From positions 47,128,581 to 47,192,580 of the forward strand of contig OX442314.1 of the NCBI GenBank assembly GCA_949358305.1: DNA of 64,000 nucleotides, read 5' to 3'. Made by a program: the position numbers and the translations under genes. Shown here one piece after another: positions 11,387 to 20,700 of this stretch. Below the pieces are notes generated by a model. It saw only the letters and a list, made by a program, of their open reading frames with translations. It did not search any database and was not told the origin of the DNA. This DNA is from Strigamia acuminata. Its lineage: Eukaryota; Arthropoda; Chilopoda; Geophilomorpha; Linotaeniidae. How positions within the stretch are numbered: the stretch's first letter is position 1; every line of letters starts with the position of its first letter.

Positions 11387-11563
11387 GCGTACTACTGCCT
11401 ACTCCTGCCTACTGCCTACTCCTGCGAAATGGCCATCGAAATGGGACAAACTATTCGAGGCAAACCCTGCGGGGCGCGGGCAGAGAATTGCGTGATGATA
11501 TGATTTTATGTTTTAACTGTTTTTTGGGGGAAAAGTTTTAAATTACAAAAAATGGTTTTATTT

Positions 11564-11689
11564 GTCACTTAGTCGACGCCGCTTAGTCTACGCCGTTTAG
11601 TCGAACAGGTCACTTAGTCGTCAAAAACCGTCGACTAAGTGACCGTGTCGACTAAACGGCGTAGACTAAACGGCGTCGACTACGTGAAT
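11564..11689. repeat. Near-perfect hairpin made of TAGTCGAC motifs
   Basis: The arm 11,564-11,620 is almost exactly the reverse complement of about 11,632-11,689 with an 11-base loop, and both arms consist of TAGTC-type motifs. As RNA or as extruded DNA it would fold into a stem of about 55 bp. Confidence 0.85.
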
Positions 11690-11713
11690 TACGACTAAAC
11701 AACCCGGCATCCT

Positions 11714-12082
11714 TTACTCCTCTTGTCCCCACAGATAATCTTCTTCATCTCTTTCATCTTCTTCCAAGCCCTTTTCATAGAAAGCTAGAGATTCGTCTTG
11801 TTCAATTTGGATTTTTGCCTCTTCCATCTGTCGGCGCTCTTGTCTCCTTCGTTCTTCCGCTATGGTTTCTCGTGACGGTCTTGGGGTCGGGCCTCCTCTG
11901 CTGACTGTTCGTCCACGTCCGAAAGACCAACCTTGTTCCACTGGCACAGCGCGCACTCGGTTTCTTCGCTGGGCTCTCTCTTCTCCGTCTTTAGACTGAT
12001 AATACACTTGTAGTTTCAAAACAAACTGAATGCATAAACTTAAGAGAGACGAAACAAACTCTAGAACCATCGAGGCAAACAT
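11714..12082 (-). CDS. Small unrecognised protein with N-terminal hydrophobic segment
   Basis: The 122 residues start at an ATG. Residues about 4-28 are hydrophobic and could be a signal anchor. They are followed by an Arg/Gly-rich linker and a highly charged, probably helical or coiled-coil tail with acidic clusters, ending in LWGQEE. The three-part layout is more gene-like than the surrounding AT-rich repeats. It may be a single-exon gene, an exon, or chance; I do not recognise a family. It lies directly beside the TAGTCGAC hairpin. Confidence 0.3.
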   Translation of the reverse strand: MFASMVLEFVSSLLSLCIQFVLKLQVYYQSKDGEERAQRRNRVRAVPVEQGWSFGRGRTVSRGGPTPRPSRETIAEERRRQERRQMEEAKIQIEQDESLAFYEKGLEEDERDEEDYLWGQEE

Positions 12083-12329
12083 GGTGAATGTTATGATTCC
12101 TTGCTCTTGACTTCCTTTTGTAGAACTTTGTTCCTCTCCAACTTCTGATCAAATTTCTGCTATCAGTATCTTGTTCTCGGCCACCCAGTTCTCCTTCCAT
12201 CACTCTCAACTGTCACTTTCACATATACACAATAACTCAAATTTCCTTAGGTTAAACCTTACTCTATGCACTTAATAATTGTTTCATTCAACATTTTTAA
12301 CTTTTTTCGTAAACTATTGTTTCAGACCT

Positions 12330-12612
12330 TTTTTCTCAAAACTTTTCAGTAAAAGATAATTTTTTTAAGAACAGTTCTAGACTAATTAGATGGTCCTCTA
12401 CAACTTTCTAATTTACTTTTTCTCTCTATCTGTCATGGTTCTCGAGTTACAATACGGATGACCTTGAAGATGACCTCTGAGGTCAAGTTGGATGTCATAA
12501 TCGGATTTCCCCTAAACTATTACCCTTACAATCATTTTGCAAAATCAACATCTAAAACGGTTTGGGAATTATTTACTGCTGCGAACCAGACTTTCTGAAC
12601 CACCCTGTATAT
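12330..12612 (+). repeat. Dispersed repeat R1, copy 1
   Basis: This closely matches 34,600-34,876 in the same orientation. Both end in CCACCCTGTATA, the kind of CAGGGTGG end seen on many insect DNA transposons and MITEs. No coding frame is preserved. Confidence 0.75.
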
Positions 12613-13267
12613 CCATAACCTTTCTGTATTTAACTAAAAAAAAGTTGGCCAATGACCCAAAATCACTTTTCTTTCACAACTCTTTGAAATGATGTTTATA
12701 TCTCCTAAAAGCAAAGCATATTCACAACTTTTATATGGATATCTTAAAACGGAACCTTCAGGTGTCCACACTTGGAATCGACATTTTTAACACTTTGCCA
12801 CAGCGTAATTATCTAACAACATATAAGCCTGATTATCTGCAGATACAGCTATAAATTCATAAAGGGTTGAATAATAAATTGAAAAACCTGTTTTATTATC
12901 AAAAATGGGCAAAGCTAAAATTCTGTGTATTTCAAACTGACCTTGGGCGGAGCGGAGTGGAATTTTGACATCCAAACGTAATTTATTTATAATAACGATA
13001 AACCGTTACTCTTTCATAATATTGATATAAACTATCTTCTGGTAATGATACAATTAAATCTAAATTTTTTAGTACCGTACTGGCTCATTTAATCGCCCGA
13101 GTTCATTTAGACGCCGGGCCCGAATCTATTGTTTACATTGTTACGAAGTCAGATTCCTTTCATGTTAGCTAATTTGTTATGGTTTTAACGAGGCCAACAA
13201 GAGTGAAGAACTGCCTAGTCCTCCCCTTTTGTTGTGACGCAGACACATTTCTTTCAAGGTTGTTGCA
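12613..13267. other. AT-rich intergenic DNA
   Basis: Nothing recognisable as a gene is seen in this stretch. Confidence 0.4.
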
Positions 13268-13732
13268 GTTGCAACTAGGCATGTGCGCGTTGCCAAAATA
13301 ACGGTCGCGTTATTTTTTTGGACGATAACGCAACGCGTTCGTGCAAAAATAACGCCGACCGTTATTAACTAATAACGCCACAACGCCAAATAACGCCACA
13401 ACGCCAATAAATTGATTTTTTCAGCCAAAATATTGATATTTTTTATAGAAATACCAATGGTTTAATAAAAAAAAGTGATATTTTAGACCAAAAATCAACG
13501 TTTTAAGCCCAAAAATCGATGTTTTTAGCCTAAAAATGGAGGATTATTGCCTTAAAAATCGACGTTATTAATAAATTATCCTAAAACTCAAATTTCGCAA
13601 CGTTGTGGCGTTGTGGCGTTATTTGGCGTTGTGGCGTTGTGGCGTTATTTGTAAATAACGTCTGCGTTGCGTTATTTTATAAATAACGCAACGCCTTGCT
13701 AAAAAAAAATAACGCACAAGCCTAGTTGCAAC
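13268..13732. mobile_element. MITE built of GCGTT/AACGC repeats
   Basis: The ends GTTGCAACTAGGC and GCCTAGTTGCAAC are inverted copies of each other. The interior holds AACGCCACAACGCC runs near 13,375-13,410 and their inverse near 13,600-13,650, so the whole 465 bp can fold on itself. No coding capacity is seen. Confidence 0.75.
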
Positions 13733-14095
13733 CCAGTCTATGGATGGCCGTTTGCCTCATAGATTTGAGTAGAAGCTGATGTGGTTGGTATGCTTTGCTA
13801 TTCTGACGAACTTATCTCGGCCAATGTGGCCGCTCATGGAGGCTATGCTCCTTTCCCTGACTGGGTCAGTCCATGCCACAATGGTAGAAAAGTGGGGATA
13901 ATAAAAGTAAAAGTGGGGGTAAATCATATGGTCTCCTGGTGGCTGTGAGCATCGTTCCCCATTGTTAAAACTCATGTGGGGGTTTTGGAAGTGGGGGATT
14001 TGGGCAAAAAAACAAACTGTATTGCAGCAGAAAAATAATCGAAAGTTAACGTCCACTCGGAAAGTTAATTTTAAATTTTTATTTATTTATTTTAT

Positions 14096-14203
14096 TTATA
14101 TTTAATTTATATTTAATTTATATTTAATTTATATTTAATTTATATTTAATTTATATTTAATTTATATTTAATTTATATTTAATTTATATTTAATTTATAT
14201 TTA
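14096..14203. repeat. 11-bp AT tandem repeat
   Basis: About ten head-to-tail copies of ATTTAATTTAT. Confidence 0.9.
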
Positions 14204-14353
14204 AAAAATCTGCTTGGATTTCTGAGAAAGGAACGTACTAGTACAATCACACACATACCGGTATTCCTCTTTTAACATATCTGTTCGTGAAATATAGTAA
14301 AATAAAGCAATTTACCTTTCAGAGTCCTTCGTTGACTGACTTGATTGTTAAAA

Positions 14354-14857
14354 ACAACTCGTATTTATATACATAAAGTAGGAGCAAAAAATGGCCATGA
14401 GTCGTCTTAGACAATGTCATTTGAAACATAAATTAGAAATAATTAAGCAATTCCAAATACCAAATTTGACCTATTGAATAACATTCGCATGTTATTCGAT
14501 AGGAATGACGTCACGTACAAACACGAAACGAGTTTTGCATACGTTTTAGAGTTTTTGAATGCAGCTACTGAAGCACACACAATTTGGAATTGCTTAATTT
14601 TGCTTAAATTTGTGTTTTTAATCCATGTTTTAAATTTATTTGCCTTTGCTTATTTTTTAAATTTGTATTCTGAAGGTCTAATTTTGAATTTGGAATTGCT
14701 TAATTATTTTTAATTTTCCCATTTTGATTCTGATGATCTAATTTGGTATTTGGAATTGCTTAATTATTTCTAATTTATGTTTCAAATGACATTGTCTAAG
14801 ACAACCCATGGCCATTTTTTGCTCCTACTTTATGTAAATAAATACCAGTTGTTTGAA
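14354..14857. mobile_element. Long inverted repeat, MITE-like
   Basis: Arms of about 125 bp (14,354-14,480 and 14,732-14,857) share GGAGCAAAAAATGGCCATG and its inverse. Between them is AT-rich sequence plus a fragment of the TTTGAATGCAGCTACT family at about 14,550-14,575. No coding frame is supported. Confidence 0.75.
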
Positions 14858-14935
14858 GATGAAGATTATGAATATATTTATCGTTTATTTTAAGTTTTGT
14901 CGTTGAAAAAAGTTAATTACCGGTAATAATAAATA

Positions 14936-15079
14936 ATTTCGAAAAATCGTGGCGAGCATAACTGTTGACGAATCGAAACGAAACTTTAGCATTGAAGCAT
15001 TATTGTGTCGTACTATAACATGTTACAGTTATGACTTGATTCGTCAACAGTTGTGCTCGCCACGATTTTTCGAAAAATA
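14936..15079. repeat. Hairpin with 39-bp arms
   Basis: The segment starting TTTCGAAAAATCGTGGCGAG (14,936) is repeated in inverse at 15,040-15,079 with very few differences, separated by about 65 bp. Confidence 0.85.
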
Positions 15080-15479
15080 GTTGTTGTCTATCCCTTTACA
15101 TAGCTCCATTACGCCTTTTTTTGAGGGCTTTGGAGACCCATACATCCAATTTAGAAAAGTTTCCTGGAATATAGACGGTCTCAAATCTGTTTAGTTTTTA
15201 ATTTTATCTCATTCTGTTCACAAGTTATGAGAAATATTGTAAATAGTCACTTTTTAAAGTTTATAATTTTTTTCTCTGTAACTATTCATTTTTTTTCAAA
15301 AAACTTTTAACGAAATGATAGCTCTAACAATCCTTTAAATCCTCCTAGAACCATTTTTACTTATGAGAAATAGTTTCTGAGAAATTTCAAATATTAAAAG
15401 TTCAAAAAGTAGGAATATGACATTTTTTTGGCCTAATACAATTCAAAGACACAAAAATTTAAAAAACGGTATAAACACT
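15080..15479. other. AT-rich intergenic DNA
   Basis: No gene or clear repeat is recognised in this stretch. Confidence 0.4.
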
Positions 15480-15629
15480 AGCTGCATTCAAAAATTATAA
15501 TACGGAGTAACAAAATTTAAGTGTATTTTAAGTTTTAACATGGGTTTAAACAGGAAATGATGTCATTTTTGGTTTAAAATTTAAGTAAAACACAAAATAT
15601 TTTAATTTTTGAATGCAGCTACTGTCTTT
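15480..15629. mobile_element. MITE family M1, copy 1
   Basis: About 150 bp with terminal inverted repeats TAGCTGCATTCAAAAATTA. A second copy in the opposite orientation lies at 61,541-61,675, including the internal GGAAATGATGTCATTTTTGG. Confidence 0.8.
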
Positions 15630-16671
15630 ATTCAAAAATGCTCGCCGGCGATCACTGGCGAGCCGGGTGTGCTGCAGTGAAGCACCAGCGCACATTGAGA
15701 TGACATTTTCTATCAGTGTTTAAAGCTTTTTAACTGTTTTTCAACAGCTTTAATCGGTGTTTAATGTTTTTTAACTGTTTTTTAACAGGTTTAATCGTTT
15801 TTTTTTATGGTATTTAACGTTTTATTTCTCAGTTTTAATTGGTTTTTTATGGTTTTTAACGATTTTTTTTTCGTTTTAATCGGCTTTTAATGCAATTTCA
15901 CAGCTTAAGAAAATTAATTAAAAAACAATTTTTTTTAATTGAAAGTGGAGAATGAGAGAAAACACCGAGGATCTCGTGTTTTCTCGTGTACCGGTTACTT
16001 TACCAGGACCGCGTTAAAACATAAAATACAAATAGGAAAATGTTTTTTTTTTTTAATTTTTGGAAAATTGTTTTATGGAACTGGATCACAGAACTGTCTT
16101 TGGCTAAAACTTTTGCTAATTCTGATTAGTGATTAATGAATATTTAAAGTATCACAGAGTCAGTCAAGGATATGAATTAAGCTCGGTCCAAAAACGAAAT
16201 TGACAATTTTTTTATTATTATTCTTTAAAATGTGTGGTAATTATTATTATTTTATCTTATTTATTTATTTTATTTCTATTCTTATTTCTGTTCTTAAACG
16301 ACATTTTAAAAACAACAACACCAACTACTACTTTCAATTTGTACCACCAGATGACAGTGCCACCGTCTCATGTTGAAAAATTCTATCGTTTGCTTATTAA
16401 TAATTTTAAAAATTATCATCTTAAAATTCAACAATTTAACATACATTTTATTTTATTTTTAAATAACAGCTGCGGCTGCGATTAAGAAAATGTTTCATAG
16501 TCACGTGATAAAATAAAAAAAATTATCATCTAGGCATTTTTTTATTTAAAAAAATACGATATTTGCGAATTAGAATTTCAGGCCAATCGAGTTTAAGTCC
16601 CACAGATACATCTCAATTGTGAGTTATTTGATAAAAAGTTAGTATTTATTGAATAAATTTATCCTTGGCCC
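15630..16671. other. AT-rich DNA with degenerate TTTTTAACTG repeats
   Basis: Degenerate copies of a TTTTTAACTGTTTTTTAACAG-like motif occupy about 15,715-15,890. Short frames here lack any recognisable coding character. Confidence 0.5.
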
Positions 16672-17045
16672 AAAAATCAATTTTTTCGGCTAAAAAATCA
16701 ATTTTTTCGGCTAAAAAATCAATTTTTTCGGCTAAAAAATCAATTTTTTCGGCTAAGATATTGATTTTTCGGCTAAAATATCAATTTTTTCGGCTAAAAA
16801 CTGACTTTTTTCAATTAAAAACTCACTTTTTTCAGCTAAAAACTAGCATTTTATACCAAAAATTAAATTTTGTACCCAAAAATTAAATTCTGTACCCAAA
16901 AATTAAATTTTGTACCCAAAAATTATATTTTGTACCCAAAAATTAAATTGTGTACCCAAAAATTAAATTTTGTACCCAAAAATTAAATTTTGTAACCAAA
17001 AATTAAATTTTGTCCCCAAAAATTAAATTTTGTACCCAAAAATTG
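16672..17045. repeat. Two abutting 20-bp minisatellites
   Basis: 16,672-16,830 repeats AATCAATTTTTTCGGCTAAA; 16,848-17,045 repeats AATTAAATTTTGTACCCAAA about ten times. Frames through them, such as repeated Lys-Ser-Ile-Phe-Ser-Ala-Lys, are repeat artefacts. Confidence 0.9.
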
Positions 17046-17665
17046 AGAAGTTATTATTTTTCTACGGTCTCTGAAAAAAGGCCCCGTGTTATAATAGAGG
17101 CCCGCGCATTTCAGACCTCTCATGACCTTACACAAAGGCCGGGCGGGATCACAGGCTACTATTAATTACTATACCACAATTACACAAATATTTTTTGATG
17201 GGAAGGAAGAATCAACGCTAAAATGGCATCATTATCTCACTAAAACGACACAGTATTGGAGAATTAAATATAGTGTACTAATTTTCGAGTAAAAATAAAT
17301 TTTATTTCACAATTGCAGACTATTTCTTTAATCTTTATGTAGTACAAACTGCTTCCGTACTTTGAACTCGAGCTATTGACATTACTCGTTTACAAAAACC
17401 ACCGCTAGAGGTCGATGACGTAAGGGTAAATTATTCGGATTATGAAAGCTGAATGTAGTTTATTTGCTCGTCTTTTGTATACTCCATCGGGAAAAAACCA
17501 AAGAATAACTTAAAATACAAGACAAATTCATTAATTCGGCGAATCGACGTTCTCCGCCTTATCAGCACAACGAGCCTTGGTGAAGGTGGAAATATACCGT
17601 AGGTCATGGTCGAAGCCATACACACCGGTACACACAGGCGAGTGCACGAATTGCGATCGCGATTC
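17046..17665. other. Intergenic region upstream of the phosphoglucomutase gene
   Basis: No gene is seen. The promoter of the downstream gene probably lies here, but no convincing TATA box stands out. Confidence 0.4.
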
Positions 17666-17720
17666 GTGAGTAAACTAATGGAAAACATTTCTAAAACAAT
17701 CGTCTTTTTCTCTTTTCCAG
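17666..17720 (+). other. Candidate 5'-UTR intron of phosphoglucomutase gene
   Basis: GTGAGT at 17,666 and TTTTCCAG ending at 17,720 would bound a 55-bp intron just before the start codon, matching the small size of other introns in the window. Transcript data are needed to confirm it. Confidence 0.4.
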
Positions 17721-17774
17721 TATCCCGTCTAAATAACTAACCGACATCTCGCAACCGCGGAAAATCGTGCGAAA

Positions 17775-20700
17775 ATGGCGATTAAAACGAATGATTCATC
17801 CGCCGAGCTGGCAACGAAAATTGAAGAGTGGTTAACGTGGGATAAAGTGAGCATTAAATCCCCTCAATTACGTCACAATTTATGATTATCCCTATTACAG
17901 AACGACACAACCCACGACGAAATCAAGACGTTGGTGGACGAAAACCGCAAGGAAGAATTGAGAGATTTGTTGCTGCACCGCCTCAAATTTGGCACTGCAG
18001 GTTTCCTAAAAATAATCCTTCTTAAACAAGTTGTAATCACGAGTTGTAATCGTGCCAAATCGTAACGAAAACATTGTAACTAATCGACAGGGATTCGCGG
18101 CGCCATGGCCGCCGGATTCAACCGAATGAACGACCTCGTTCTCATCCAAACCTCGCAAGGATTGGCCAAATATTTGATCGCTACGTGTCCCAGGGTGAAG
18201 AACGAGGGAATCGTCTTGGGCTACGATGGCAGACACAATAGTTACAGGTTTACATCCTTCGAGATCAAGTTTTTTGGATAATTTGTTGATTTTTTAAATT
18301 TTTTTAAAAAGGTTTGCGCGATTGTCAGCCGTTGCATTCCTCTCGTGCGAAATTCCGACATATTTGTTTTCGAAAATGGTTCCGACGCCGTTTGTTCCGT
18401 TCGGGGTTTGCCATTTCAAAGCCGCTTGTGGTGTCGTGGTCACTGCATCGCACAACCCGAAGGAAGATAATGGTTATAAGGTTTATTGGAACAATGGAGC
18501 TCAGGTTTGTGGATTTGTGGATATGAAAAATGAGGAAAAAGTTTGAATTTTGGTTTTTGTTTTGTTTAGATTATTGAGCCTCACGATAAGGGAATTCAAG
18601 ATAGTATTTTGCGCAATTTGGTGCCGTGGCCGCAAGCGTGGGACGAGGGATTTGCGGACAGAAGTTCGCTTTGCAAAGACCCTTTGCAGGAAGTGATGAA
18701 GAATTATTACAAGATTATGACGGATACGATGATCGATAAGTTAGTTTATCGCGTCTGGTTTTTGGGTTTTTTTTAATTAAAAGAGGTTGGATTAATAGTT
18801 ATATTGGAATTTAGGCCAGAAATTTTAGTTTTCGCGATATTCTAAAGGTTATTATTGAAATTTGGGTAAATTTATAGAAATTTGGGTAAATTTATAGAAA
18901 TTTGGGTAAATTTATAGAAATTTGGGTAAATTTATAGAAATTTGGGTAAATTTATAGAAATTTGGATAAATTTATAGAAATTTGGGTAAATTTATAGAAA
19001 TTTGGGTAAATTTATAGAAATTTGGGTAAATTTATAGAAATTTGGGTAAATTTATAGAAATTTGGGTAAATTTATAGAAATTTGGGTAAATTTATAGAAA
19101 TTTGGGTAAATTTATGACAATTTGGGTAAATTTATAGCAATTTGGGTAAATTTATAGCAATTTTGGCCAATTTCCGACATTTCGGGCATCTAAAAATGCT
19201 TTTCCAGCATCTTTTGGTCCATTTCTCATTGAAAAAAAGTCGTTATAAAAACTGAAAATGTTTTGAACGAGTCGATTTTATTACTGGGATTTTTGTAATC
19301 CAACACTTGTAACGTTATATAGGTTAGAATATTCAATTTCAATGTTATTCGTGCTGTCGAAAAATGGATAAACATATTGATAATGAAATGATAAGCAAAT
19401 CAGGGAATTTTTGTTAAATTGAAATTCAATGTTGTTGGTCTAAAACAAAAAAAAAAAAAATGTTTATAATATTTTATTTCTAGCGAATGCAACAAACGAT
19501 GCCGAACAAAATTCACGTATACTCCGATGCACGGCGTCGGCAACGAATTCGTTCGGAAAGCATTCGAAGTGTGCAATTTTGCTCCATTCGTGCCCGTCAA
19601 GGAGCAAATGCTGGCCGACCCAGAATTCCCCACCGTCAAATTCCCAAATCCGGAGGAAGGACAGAGCGCATTGGTACGATCGAAGTTAATAATAATAATA
19701 ATAAACAAAGCGCACTTTCGAAGGATTGAAATTGATTTTCACTTTTCAGGATTTATCCATCAAAACGGCCGACGCCAACGGCTGCACGGTGGTTTTGGCC
19801 AATGATCCCGACGCCGACAGATTGGCTATCGCAGAAAAACAACTCGAGTGAATTTTTCATTAAATAAATAAATAATCAATTAATTTAATTTAATTAATTT
19901 TTTTTATCGATTCTTAAGAAATAGTGAATGGAAGATTTACACCGGGAATGAAATCGGTGCTTTGCTCGGCTGGTGGCTTTGGTTTTGCTGGAGACAGAGA
20001 AACCCAAATGCAGATGGTGAATTCATATTTCATCAATCAATCAATCAATCAATCAATCAATTAATAAATTTATTTTTAATGTTGTAGCGAAAGACGTGTA
20101 CATGATAGCGAGTACGGTGTCGTCTAAAATATTGCGTGCAATCGCCGAGGTTGAAGGATTCAATTTTATCGTATGGAATGAAATCGATGTTTTATTTGTC
20201 CGATTTTTGATTAATTTTATATTATTGATAGGAAACGTTGACTGGGTTCAAATGGATGGGGAATAAAGGACACGAGTTAATAGGCAAAGGAAAAACGGTG
20301 TTGTTTGCTTTTGAGGAAGCAATTGGTAAGATAAATAAATGAATAAAACGACGCATGCGTATTGGAAATAATTTTAAATTTGCGTTTGGATTTGTAGGAT
20401 TTATGTGTGGGTCGAACGTGCTCGACAAAGACGGAATCACGGCCGCTGTGAAGATCGCCGAAATGACGTCACATTTGGAATTGCAGGGTTTGACTTTGAC
20501 CCTGCAGTTGCAAAAAATATATCAAAAGTAAGAAAACGAAGGGAACAAATTTATTAATTTATTAACATTTCTGTGTGTTCTAGATACGGATACCACTTAT
20601 GCAAAAATAGTTATTACTTGTGCTGCGACCCGCCGACAATTTCCAAAATGTTTGCGAGGTTAAGGAATTATAATGGAGCAGACACAGTAATGTCACATAT

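Noticed and set aside
16665-16886. Frame with repeated KSIFSAK units
   Set aside because: It is a product of the 20-bp tandem repeat.
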